Origin: Paramacrobiotus metropolitanus
Taxonomy: Eukaryota; Tardigrada; Eutardigrada; Parachela; Macrobiotidae
Length of the DNA stretch: 64,000 nt
Reading direction: 5' to 3'
NCBI RefSeq assembly: GCF_019649055.1
Contig: NW_026570227.1
Span: forward strand, 2,108,001-2,172,000
Part shown: in pieces, positions 42,224 to 51,988 of the stretch
Layout: each line of letters begins with the position of its first letter
Numbering within the stretch: the first letter of the stretch is position 1
Position numbers and translations under genes: made by a program
Notes under the pieces: model-generated
What the model was told of the DNA's origin: nothing
What the model saw: the letters and a program-made list of their open reading frames with translations, nothing else
Databases searched by the model: none

Positions 42224-44104
42224 GTGAACCGGGTAAAAAGCTGGTTGCCTGTTAGCGACCTAAAGGTCACCGGACTTAACGCGGAATTCGAAGATCAAAA
42301 TGGAAAGGTCACCGGACTTGACGAAACGGTGGAAAGTCGGGATGACCTTTGGGAAAAGGACAAAGTGACACAAGCGCTGAATGAGTGTCCGATCAAGTTG
42401 TTGAGATTCCCAAAACAGACAAAAAAGAGGTACAAGCCGTTACCGCGGTGCAAGGTCATCAAGGATTGGAACGAACTCAGTACGGCAACAGTCCGTATTG
42501 TTAACTTACAAGGCGATGAGGAGGAAGAAGATGACTCGAACTTGCAGTTGCGGAATAAACAGCTAAAGGATCCCCATCTGGCGATGATAATAGATGAATT
42601 GGAACATCTACCAGATGCCGAAACGCGATCGAAATTCGAAGTTCATTACCAGTTATGGAATGGCATATTGTACCGAGTAAAGGATAAAAATGGGAGACTT
42701 GAAAGGTCATATGTCGTACCGTTGTCAATGCGAAGAGCGATAATCCACGCATTACACGACGAGAAAGCGGCAGGACACTTGGGATTCGAAAAGACATTGA
42801 CAGCAATCCGACTCCGATATTATTGGGATCGGATGAGTACAGACGTGAAGAATTACATAACTGCCTGTCAAGGATGTCAATTTCGTAAGACACCGAGGAA
42901 ATGCCCACCCGGGAAATTGCAAGAGATAAAGGTCGGACATCCGTTCTTCCGGGTCTATGCGGACTTGAAAGGACCATTGCTACCGACGAAGAAACGTGGA
43001 TATAAGTACATAGCGGTGTTCATCGATCAGTTGACGAAATACGTGATTGCCGTACCAATGAAGACGGCTACAGCCAAAGAATTTGCCAAAGTGTTCGTCA
43101 AACATGTGATATTGGTACATGGAGCACCACACATCTTACACACGGATCGTGGACGGCACTTTACAGCCGAAGTTTTGACAAAGGTCACCAATGTGTTCAA
43201 GATTAGACACACATTTGGAACAGCATATCACCCAGAAGGTCAAGGCCAAGTCGAAAGACAGATGCAGACGATTGCGGATGGCTTGGCGCAATACTTGAAA
43301 GCGGGAAACGAAAGGAAGTTCAACAAGTACCTCCCATATGTCATTTCGGCGATGAACAGAGTCGTACACGCCACGACCGGATATTCAGCATATTATATGC
43401 TGCACGGCAGAGAAATGACGATGCCGGAAGACGTGGTCACAAAAACGAATATCCCGGACGATTATGGGACCCCAGATGAATGGGTGGAGACCATGAAAAA
43501 GAATTTGACCTTTGCCGAAGAGGTGGCGAGATGTAACATCAAAGATGCATATGAAAAGAATGCGGAAATCTACAACAAGAAGAAATCGGAACCGAACTTC
43601 AAAGTCGGCGACTTTGTATTGATACGGCTCCCAAAGGATACGAAACAAGGGAAGAAGGAAAACCAATCGGACTTTAAGTCAAAATATGATAAAGTATGGA
43701 AAATCCTTAGCTTCCCGCGAGCAAACGAAGCAGAGGTCATTGAGCAGAACCCAAAGAAGGAAGCGGACTTAAAGGTCGTCTCAATCGACCGCCTGAAACC
43801 ATGGCATCCACCATTGCCAGATGAAAAGTTGGAAGGCAATCCTCAAGGAGAGATGGAATCAGAGCGAAGTCCACGAAATGATTTGGATCCCCAACGCAAA
43901 TCATTTTTCGAACCACCTCTGCTACCCGAAAAGGAAAAGTCGGAAGAAGATAAACTCAGTGAAGCCGAGCATGCTCCGAAAAATGGTACCAGTCAATTTT
44001 TCGAACCACGCTCTCTGCTACCTGACACAGGTGGAGATAAACCAAAAAAGAAGAGGGGAGACCGAGGAAAGAGGATAAAGATTTCGAGACAGCAGTTACA
44101 ATAA
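42224..44104 (+). CDS. pol: pol segment 5: integrase
   Basis: 626 codons. The zinc-binding HHCC (HALHDEKAAGHLG, then CQGCQ) lies at about 42750-42885. The DDE core follows: YADLKGP (first Asp), LHTDRGRHF (second Asp), GQGQVERQ (Glu). Then a GATPYE-like region (VVHATTGYSAYYMLHG) and a GPY/F-like C-terminal module (FKVGDFVLIRLP, then IDRLKPWHPP). After 43850 it becomes charged with FFEPP and FFEPRS repeats. The open frame probably begins upstream of 42224. It closes after a break near 44050 within A/G runs. Confidence 0.95.
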   Translation: MNRVKSWLPVSDLKVTGLNAEFEDQNGKVTGLDETVESRDDLWEKDKVTQALNECPIKLLRFPKQTKKRYKPLPRCKVIKDWNELSTATVRIVNLQGDEEEEDDSNLQLRNKQLKDPHLAMIIDELEHLPDAETRSKFEVHYQLWNGILYRVKDKNGRLERSYVVPLSMRRAIIHALHDEKAAGHLGFEKTLTAIRLRYYWDRMSTDVKNYITACQGCQFRKTPRKCPPGKLQEIKVGHPFFRVYADLKGPLLPTKKRGYKYIAVFIDQLTKYVIAVPMKTATAKEFAKVFVKHVILVHGAPHILHTDRGRHFTAEVLTKVTNVFKIRHTFGTAYHPEGQGQVERQMQTIADGLAQYLKAGNERKFNKYLPYVISAMNRVVHATTGYSAYYMLHGREMTMPEDVVTKTNIPDDYGTPDEWVETMKKNLTFAEEVARCNIKDAYEKNAEIYNKKKSEPNFKVGDFVLIRLPKDTKQGKKENQSDFKSKYDKVWKILSFPRANEAEVIEQNPKKEADLKVVSIDRLKPWHPPLPDEKLEGNPQGEMESERSPRNDLDPQRKSFFEPPLLPEKEKSEEDKLSEAEHAPKNGTSQFFEPRSLLPDTGGDKPKKKRGDRGKRIKISRQQLQ

Positions 44105-44106
44105 AA

Positions 44107-44559
44107 TTGAACGCAGAAGCTGGGAATTTGGCAGAAAGGTCACCAGGAACTGAAGATGAAGTAGCCAAACGCGCTTCGCAAAAAGAACTTGAACCGAACC
44201 AAAATCCTTTTTTCGAACCACGCACTGCTACCGGAGACAAGGATGACCTTTCGAAAGAACAGACAGGCGCCGAGATATCAGAGCGCGATTCGAATTTTTT
44301 CGAACCACGCATTGCTACTGGCAATGAGAATGACCTCATAAAAAAGAGAAAGGAGGAGATAGAAGCGGTCAAATCGAAAGCTGAACAATTGGGCCGCGAT
44401 ATAGCGAAAGTCATTGAGGAGAGAAAGGTTAAACAGAAGAGAAAGAAATTGACCCCTACAGAATTGTTGACCCAGAAAGGCGAAGTGGAAGATGCGGCTG
44501 ACAAAGAACTCCTTGATCGGATAACTAAAGGACGCAAAGACAATAACCCACAAAAATAA
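44107..44559 (+). CDS. pol: pol segment 6: charged C-terminal tail
   Basis: 150 codons of Lys/Glu-rich sequence with two more FFEPR(T/I)ATG repeats and a short coiled coil. It continues the repeat series of the integrase tail in another frame. It could also be read as a small separate ORF. The shared FFEPR repeats favour one polyprotein. It ends at TAA before the 3' octamer region. Confidence 0.6.
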   Translation: MNAEAGNLAERSPGTEDEVAKRASQKELEPNQNPFFEPRTATGDKDDLSKEQTGAEISERDSNFFEPRIATGNENDLIKKRKEEIEAVKSKAEQLGRDIAKVIEERKVKQKRKKLTPTELLTQKGEVEDAADKELLDRITKGRKDNNPQK

Positions 44560-47398
44560 GATTAATGGGGGTTCATGATATTAGGAACGGAAGTTCGAAA
44601 GGTGTAAGGGTCATAAGACGTACACCGGCCAGTCGTTATCGCTTTCATTGGTAGTGGAAAGGTCACCAAACTCTGACGAAAATTCATCAAAAATGTCAAA
44701 GGTCAAAGGTCATCGAAACGGGCGTCAGAAAGGTCATTACGGATGAAAAATCAACAGAAAGGTCATCCAATCGAAAGGTCATCAGACTCGGACTGAATCA
44801 CACGGGAGAAATGAAAGGTCAAGATATGCGAATTCAAACAGAACTGCGAAAAGGTCACGGGAGTCCGGAATCATCAGAGAGGTCGAAAGGTCCTCAAAGT
44901 AGTCAGAACGGTCATCACAAGGTCATCGAAGAGGAAAGGTCATCAAAAATTGTCGTCCAGTTGAAAGGTCATCAGACTCTGAATGAAGCACAAAAAGAAG
45001 TTAAAACGTCGACCGAAGCAAAAGCGGAAAAAGTGAAAGGTCAATCGAAAGGTTAAGAGACTCTGGCAGAAATCCAAATGGAACAGCCAAAAGGTCACGA
45101 AAGATCTAGATCAGCAAAAATGAAAGGTCATCAGACGAGATTGTGAAGCCAGATCGCCGAAAACCATAAGGTCAAGTGACCAATGAACCAAAGGTCAAGC
45201 GCAAATGAACTCAAAGGTCAAATGTCAAATGAACCAAGTGTCAAGTGAAAGGTCAAGTGACAGACCAAGTGAAAGGTCACGGAACTTGACAGAAAAAGAC
45301 GAACAGCCTAAAGGTCAAGAAACATCTGAAACTGCGACGGAAGAAACTCAACTGAAAGGTCACGGGACTTCAGAAAAAGGGGAGAAAGAAAAGGTCATGC
45401 TCCCAATGGACAAGGCAGCGGCAGAAGCAGAAGCTGCATCTGCGCGACAGGTGTACCAGAAATCGTTGTTTACACTGCTGAAAGAGGCTTCAGCGACGGA
45501 GAAACCGAAAGGTCAAGAAATTTCACTGACGACCGAGAAATCAAAAGGTCACGAGACTTGGCCGCAAAAAGAGAAGACTGACTAACCGAAATTGACTCAG
45601 TCTTCGTCCGGATCATTGGCGAGATTGACAACCGATGAGAAACAGTGTCAGGAAACAGACCCAACGGACTCGGCATTCCCCCAGAAACCGGATACGTGCG
45701 GTACACCAGCGAAATGATACATGCTACCAGAACACAACAAAAATGCGTGGAGAATGGTCATAACTGAAGCGACATTGGATAATATGTCGAACAAATGGAA
45801 CGACATGACCTTTTAAGTTACAAGGCTGTCAACTTCGAACGGGAAGAACTTTGTACTCGAATAATGGCGAACAGATCAGAAACAGTCGAATGTTAATTAG
45901 TTATCGATCGAGCACTTGAACCGGTGTAAACGTCAAAAAACTTGAAAGGTCACCATGCGAGAATGAGCTTAATAATGGAACGTGAAAGGTCATCACGTTA
46001 AAGTACCGAAAAGGTCATCGGAAGCGATTATGATGGTTAAGTATAAAGGTCACGTGACATATTACTTAAACTGTATTCGTATATTTGTGGTTTTCAGTGT
46101 TTATAGCACAGAACCAGAAAGGATAAAGAAATCATGTGGAGCATTTATTGGGGTTGAAATTGATTCGGTCTACAAAGCCGGCCCCAAGGGAGTTGTTACG
46201 GCAGTTAGCCGGCTCTCCTCCTTAAGCGATTCAGTGTTATAAATTGGCAAGAGAAACTACGGTAATCAAGCCGGATCTCTTGAAGACGAAAGGGGGCCAC
46301 AAGCGGCGAAAAAGAGAAAGACAACAGGTGGAAATATTAATGGGGTTGAATTTGATTCGGTCCATTAGCCGGCCCCATCAGAGACGCTACGGTGTACTAT
46401 GCCGGCCACTCTCTCCAAGCGATTCAGTGTCAAAACTTAACGAGAGAAATAACGGTAATCAAGCCGGATCTCTCGTACCGAAGATGGGCCACAAGCGGCG
46501 AACAAGAGTAAAAGATTTAATGTGGAAGCGTCATGGGGTAAATTTAATGCGGTAGTTAGCCGGCCCCATCAGAGATGCTACGGTAAACTCTGCCGGCACT
46601 CTGGCCGCTCGAGGCATGTTGAAGTTGGATGTGCGACGGAAAGGTCAAATCGAAATCTTTATCAGGGAGGCAAGCAAAGAAGTGCTTGAAGGCCGCAGAA
46701 AATTGGCTAAGTTCCTCCATGACCTTTAATCGAAGTTTGAAGCGAAGTTGGATGACCTTTGGGATCATTACCGCCCAAGAGAGTCACCGTATTGGAATTT
46801 AAGTCGCATGACCTTTGGGACCATTAACCCAAAACGAGTCGCACATCTCAACGGATCATCCCAACAAAGGATGACCTTTACCAGGGAGGAAGCGAACTAC
46901 GCTTGTCTTAAGACGTCCCTCCATGACCTATATGGATCTCATTTTAAGTCGTACAATTGATACGCACCATATCCCAAAGATTGAAGCAGTATTCCCTAAG
47001 TCGTACTTGATACGCACCCGATTCTCAAGCGGATTGTGATGAAAGTCGCACTATGGATGCGCAGAATTGCTCGAGCGAGCGGAATGGGCCAAGGTGCGGA
47101 AAACGGTGGACAGGACCTGTGACCTGGACGAATCAGAAATGGAGGATCCTTGTCTAAATTGATTAATTGCTTCTGTTGATCTGTTTAACTGTTGATCTGT
47201 TTTTGTATTAGAATTGATATGGAATAGTATTTTGATACAGATCTCTTTATTTCACATTGTGCATTTGGAATTGATGTGATAAAATGGAATAAGAGAATTT
47301 GATGTTTTTGAGCACGCACAGACACCGGCGACCGCCGTCTTTTCGTGGATTCGGGAGTGTGTCCAGCCTCAACGGAGCTCGGCATCCCCCCAGAGGCA
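44560..47398 (+). other. 3' region of the retrotransposon, octamer-rich
   Basis: About 2.8 kb. From 44650 to 46085 AAAGGTCA occurs about 28 times, often as GAAAGGTCATCAGA or GAAAGGTCACGG, so that open frames there (44811-45056, 45205-45585) look like KGH and RSS repeats. From 46620 to 46885 the orientation flips to mainly TGACCTTT. No env-like membrane protein is present. The bases just before the 3' LTR (CCCCCCAGAGGCA) are a poor polypurine tract. Confidence 0.75.
46130..46620 (+). repeat. About 190-200-bp tandem repeat, roughly 2.5 copies
   Basis: Markers recur at near-constant distance: GCGATTCAGTGT at about 46224 and 46425, GGCCACAAGCGGCGAA at about 46295 and 46487, and TAGCCGGC(C/T)CCATCAGAG in the later copies. 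Shorter versions of the same markers lie in the 5' leader near 30208-30320. May be structured RNA. Function unknown. Confidence 0.7.
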
Positions 47399-47735
47399 TG
47401 TGAGCGGGGGTTCACTAGCGTTCACGTCCACGACGCTACGCCAGCTGGATTACGTGTCTGTGTTGTGTCTCGCTCTGATTGGCTAGTGGGCGCGGCATAG
47501 CACGTGCTGCACAGTGTTACACACTGTTGAATTGGCTCTACGATTTGCGATCGAGCTGCGCCGATCACTTGTTGATTTCTGTTGTGCAGATTTTCAATAT
47601 TATTAAAAGTTGGCTATTAGCGGTGCGACGTCTCGCGATTCCGCGTAGTTCGCTATACATATCGCATAGCTCACTCCACGGGATAGATTCCGTTTCTGTC
47701 TCCGTCCCTGGATCCATTCTGGATCTAGCATTAGA
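47399..47735 (+). repeat. 3' LTR
   Basis: Identical to the 5' LTR over 337 bases as far as I can read. Followed directly by CGGT, the same four bases that precede the 5' LTR. Confidence 0.95.
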
Positions 47736-47960
47736 CGGTTAAATACGCAGCGCAACATCAGAACTTGGCTCTTTTAAGTATTTGTGTGAATCCTGTCGAT
47801 TTATGTGGAGCAAGCAGTCGAGGACCATTCAACCAGGTAAGCGCTACATAAAAAAACACTACTCCGCGCTTGCAATTTTCGAATCCAACGGCTAATTCAG
47901 CATTTCCATGTCCCGGATTCTTTGCAGTTCCTCGGACTTCGGAGTGAGACCAATTAATAA
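47736..47960. repeat. Dispersed repeat, right part (paralogous to 54190-54390)
   Basis: Shares TGCAACATCAGAAC-like start, GTAAGCGCTACAT and GAATCCAACGG with 54190-54360. It continues the locus interrupted by the LTR element and forms the 3' end of the degenerate DIRS-like copy at 48.4-49.1 kb. Confidence 0.7.
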
Positions 47961-48418
47961 GGGTAGATTCATTTTTCTTTAAACGGTAAGCTTTCTCAGA
48001 GTAAGCTTTTTCAACTTTCGGTTCCCAGCTTTTTGAAATCATCAAAAACTGTTGGCATTACGTTTTCCATCCATGAGGTGCAGAGGTAGGGCCTTGATAT
48101 CATGTTCATATAACATTCCTTTCAAATCGATATGTGCTTTTTAAAGCGGAGCACGGTAGCAACGTGGAACGATATGATCGGCAATGCTCTTTTTGTTGTG
48201 GAACAAGTTCGTTCTTAACTCGTTAGCAACTATACTTCTATCTTTAGTTAGCTGGTGGCGCACCCACTGCTTTTCAACCCTCTGTGTACGCCCCTCTCTC
48301 GGTTGGCAGGCATTCCTCAAGCTTTCAATATCCGCTCGAGTTTCGGAATGCGAATCTCTTATTGAATCGGAAAAAGCCGGGATCTGTTATTGAGTAGGAT
48401 TTTTTTTTATTTATCTCA
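47961..48418. other. Degenerate retroelement sequence
   Basis: Lies between the dispersed repeat and the RT fragment, probably part of the same decayed element on the minus strand. No readable domain. Confidence 0.35.
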
Positions 48419-49105
48419 TCAAACCCAGTGTCCTTTACAGCCTTTTTCAGGCCGTACTGGTATCCAACGAAATGCGTGCTTCAAGTCCATTTTCGCCATT
48501 AACGCACTTTTCCCTAGCGATGGCACGATTCCGACGGCATCGTCTACAGAACAAAATTTCGTTGTATAAGGCTTACGGCAGATCGAGTCGTTAACAGAAT
48601 CGTTAAAAGGACCAGAGAATTCCATAATAAGTTTAGCCGCTCCCCTTTTTTAGAACGTACGCCAAGAAAAACAATAACGAAATTAGGTAAACGGACACAG
48701 GTAGTTAAAATGACCTTGGGTAAGTCGTAAGCTAACTTTTTTTTCCAAATACTTGCGAACAATGTCTGGCTGATCTCGCGCAGTCCGGCCGTTTGGTGTG
48801 AAACGATCTTGATTTTCATCGGTGACACCGAATGAGAACCAGTAACGCAGTCCTTCAATAAAATCGTTAACTGCAATGCGATTTGGGTACTCATGCAAAT
48901 AACGAAGAAATTTAAAAGGTCGCAGCGGGGTGAATTTGGGTACGGACTGCTAGTTTTAGTGGAAGGGAAGATGCGGGTGTGGACTCCATCAAAGCATTGG
49001 TCACAGACGTGGATTCGTCGGTTTTCTGTTGAAATATGCGAAAAAGAAGAACAAGTACGAAAATCCTCAGAAGCTGTAAAGGCCGACATCAAGAAATGTA
49101 GTTGA
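48419..49105 (-). pseudogene. DIRS-like (tyrosine-recombinase type) retroelement copy 1: gag end and RT fragment
   Basis: Minus translations include RVCDQCF-like gag text near 49010-49060, then FLRYLHEYPNRIAVNDFIEG, QPDIVRKYLEKKV, SVNDSI and ALMAKMDLKHAFRWIPVRPE. This series is the N-terminal RT region of DIRS/Ngaro-type elements. Several frame breaks and a stop after NYLCPFT show it is dead. The catalytic RT core and recombinase are absent. A second copy of the gag part lies at 54480-55350. Confidence 0.6.
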
Positions 49106-49435
49106 GAATTCCCGAGGAGCTTCCCTTTCCGTGATTTTCTTGTATAAAACGTTGCCCTTATATAATGGATTTGGCTACACGAAAATAGCCACCTAATCTC
49201 GCCCGGGTGTATTCCCTCTCGACAAAAATAGTTTGCAGCCAGTTGTTAAATTTCTCAGAAGACTCTAATTGCTTTATGATTGCTATTCAGCAACCAGTGC
49301 ATAAACTCTCTGTTGCAACAGAAAATTAATGGATTTCCGGCTTCTTTGTTTTCATTATTTGTCACTGAGCTTCAACCATGAAGTACCGTTTTATCACAGT
49401 TCTCGGTTCCAGGTTGAAGCAGAAAAATGGCAAAT
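49106..49435. other. Intergenic; nothing recognised
   Basis: About 330 bases without coding signal. A TATAAAA run occurs near 49143. Confidence 0.3.
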
Positions 49436-49797
49436 TCATGATTTACAGTAATTCACAATACTGCAGTAGTGTTCACTGTCGGTTAACGTTTGCAGCAAGT
49501 TTATTTTGACTTTTTCTGTTGGAGACTGGAGAGTATCATCTGCTACAGGTCGTTTGGGAGACTGTGGCAGTTCCGGTACATTCGCCACGATCTTCTGCAC
49601 ACGTATGGTTTCGCTCAGTGCTTCCACGTCGCCGTCATTGTTGACCATGTGAACAGCATCTATTTCAGGGGGTCTTTGAAAACAGAACAGAAGCTCATGT
49701 TTGTAATGAAGTTCTTCGATATACTTTTGAGTGATTTTCAACTCCAGTAGACGTCCAAAGGATCGAATGCGAATGCGTTCTAGTATGTACTTAATGT
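49436..49797 (-). CDS. Unassigned terminal exon
   Basis: Opens after a strong acceptor on the minus strand (TTCTTTCTTTCTAG, exon from 49797) with two bases of a split codon and runs 120 codons to TAG/TAA at 49436. The translation is balanced and protein-like (YILERIRIRSFGRLLELKIT, QKYIEELHYKHELLF, then VPELPQSPKRPVADDTLQSP). No family recognised. An upstream exon is needed but the next 500 bases upstream are simple repeat. It could be a real gene's last exon or a domesticated fragment. Confidence 0.45.
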
Positions 49798-49964
49798 CTA
49801 GAAAGAAAGAACGTGGTGTTCGGATGCGGTCACGATCACTATGTTCTTTAACAGGGTACTGTAGTATATGTATAATAAAAGGTGGTACTGTATGTACTGC
49901 AGGAAGTACGCATCTTTATTGCATCTGCACAAATCGCGACTGAACTCATAATAAAGCAACCGCA

Positions 49965-50150
49965 GGAAGTAGAACATAAGTAGAACATAAGTAGAACATA
50001 ACAAGAAGAACAAGTAGAACATAACATAAGAAGAACAAGAAGAACAAGTAGAACATAACATAAGTAGAACATAACATAAGAAGAACAAGTAGAACATAAC
50101 ATAAGAAGTAGAACATAAGTAGAACTCATAATAAAGCAACCGCAGGAAGT
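49965..50150. repeat. Simple repeat of AGAACATAAGTAGAACATAAC type
   Basis: Short purine-rich units (AGTAGAACATA, AGAAGAACA) repeat about 15 times. The same CATAATAAAGCAACCGCAGGAAGTA-like bordering segment occurs on both sides (about 49950 and 50130), suggesting a duplicated flank. The minus open frames here read Leu/Cys/Ser repeats and are not genes. Confidence 0.7.
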
Positions 50151-51070
50151 ACAACATGGCGTTGCTAGGTAGGGAGGGAAGCATCACAGAATCTCGAGAA
50201 TTCATGTACGTACGTATCGTACGCACACTCGTACATCCCAGGTACGTTGTCATGCTCATTTGCTGGCGCCTGATGCATTCGCACTATTAGAAGCCAGACT
50301 ACTCCCCACTTCCGTTGTTTGGATAGTTTCAACCACCATCATGACTTGGCGTACAGAGTACATTGCCACTCGCTCTTTGATGAAGCCACTCCACTCCGCT
50401 TATTGTATTACTGAGTGACCAAACAGTATAGACCACATCTTCGATCAATGAAATACTTCGGGAGAATTGAAAGGGGGATTTGGTTGGTCGATTTCCAGGT
50501 AAAGCTTTCGCCCGGTGAACTAGTCAGGATAGGGCCATTTTACTGATAAGCGAAGAAAACAGCTCGGTCATATACCTCACCCTCGATGGCATACACCAAA
50601 CTTGCACGTCGGTCTTCATTTGGGTTATTTTTGCAGTTGGTCAGCTTGCACTGGGCGAACTTTGCACGACCTCACTTCTGTTACGAATTCGAAAGGATGC
50701 GTCTGCTCCTGCTCTGCACCAAAGTGAAGATATTGAATCTCACCGATTTACGCCGGCCCAGGGGAGACTTCCTCGAGTGATTTGACCACTTCATGGAGCA
50801 ATGTCATTACCGAAGACGAAAGTGACCGCTATACCTATCTGTAAAAGGCCACAACGACGGTGACCTTCGTGATCACTTTAAGCGCTGTCTGCTGTTATAA
50901 ACCGTTCTTTTTAAGTTTATACTTACAAGATTTACTGCTCATGTGATCGGACTGCCGGTCCCCCAGGCGCCCCACCACTTCTCTGGGCGGTGACAACTAA
51001 TTTCAAGACAAACATCGTTTTTTTGCATTTTTGAGTAAACTGATAGCGCTGAATCCGTCACCTCATGACA
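50151..51070. other. Intergenic; no gene supported
   Basis: A plus open frame at 50586-50780 has no recognised content. Nothing else seen. Confidence 0.35.
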
Positions 51071-51074
51071 AAAA

Positions 51075-51593
51075 CACCGTTAAAATGGTCGGCGCAGTCT
51101 CTTCGGCAGCAGCATTCCAGGCGCGCAATTGTTCCAGTCGCTGCGTGAGGAGTCTAAGCAGCTCCTCATACCGGACGACACCTGCCGCGGTGTTTCGCGT
51201 GCTCCGGGCGGTTTTGCGGGCACTTATCTGGACCATGGTTTAATTTTCGGCCCGGAGAGCCAGGTCCACCTGTTGTCCGATATATGGCTGCAGCACTACC
51301 TGGCCGTTGTTGCTAGTTGATGGATAGGTACGCTGTCCCGACCAGGTAGGCGAGGCATAGGAGGAATTCTTCGTTCGGACCTGCCCGCAATTTCGCAGCC
51401 GGGCGCCGGAGGGCTGCCGTTCCCCCGAGGCCAACAAACTGGCCTCTTCCGCCGCAAGGCTACATTTACGCTCACGCGCGCGGGCTCCCTGGGCGACGTT
51501 GTGCCCGATTTCGGTAATGTGCGCTTCTAACCCGCGGCGCTGCTCCAAGTATGCCTCAACGGTGGCGCACACACGGGTCAGCTGGATGGTCAT
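51075..51593 (-). CDS. Unassigned GC-rich coding stretch (hypothetical, possibly frame-broken)
   Basis: From an ATG at 51593 a 117-codon frame with helical, Glu/Arg/Ala-rich text (VCATVEAYLEQRRGLEAHIT) runs to TAA at 51240. Directly after, in another frame from an ATG at 51237, follows VVRYEELLRLLTQRLEQLRA, also helix-like, to a stop near 51076. GC content is far above the flanks, typical of the coding exons in this window. It could be two exons, one gene with an indel, or a pseudogene. No family recognised. Confidence 0.35.
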
Positions 51594-51988
51594 TGTACAT
51601 CAGATTCGCGAAGAATACCGCCTTGTTGAGATAAGCTTGACCAAAGAATTCGACCTAATGAAGCGAGAAAAAAGTGAATATTCAAACTACAGAGTAGGTA
51701 AAGTTAACTTAATTAGTACAAAGCGAACTAAATTCTATTCTCTTGACCTCAGGGCGTCTTTTGCTGTTGCCAAGTAGCATGAATTTATCGCATTACTTAC
51801 ACATTATAGTATGTACTTGTACATGTACATATACATGCCTCTGGCGGTTGACCTTCGACCTTACAATGTCATGTGCATGCGCAGTGCCGTAATACGAGGT
51901 GTCGCTGCGCAAACGGGGTATCTATGCTTTACTTGGTAGCGGGTACCAGAAACCTTGCCCGGACAGGGCCGTGCGGGCTCCTGCATTG

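Larger units (their letters stand above)
29552..47735 (+). mobile_element. 18.2-kb Ty3/gypsy-type LTR retrotransposon
   Basis: Bounded by two 337-bp LTRs (29552-29888 and 47399-47735) that I read as identical base for base, flanked by CGGT on each side (29548-29551, 47736-47739). Internal order: tRNA primer site, 1.67-kb leader, gag, protease, RT/RNase H, integrase, and a 2.8-kb 3' region. RT before integrase fixes the Ty3 class. It is about three times the length of a usual Ty3 element; the excess lies in gag coiled coil, a long pre-protease stretch, a protease-RT linker and the 3' region. The octamer AAAGGTCA or TGACCTTT is repeated just over 100 times by hand count. Identical LTRs mean a very recent insertion or LTR collapse in assembly. 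No env recognised. Confidence 0.95.

Noticed and set aside
47380-47398. Polypurine tract before the 3' LTR
   Set aside because: The adjacent bases are CCCCCCAGAGGCA, not a convincing purine run, so no tract is annotated.
49798-50259. Minus-strand 153-codon open frame rich in Leu, Cys, Ser and Tyr
   Set aside because: Encoded by the AGAACATAAG simple repeat.
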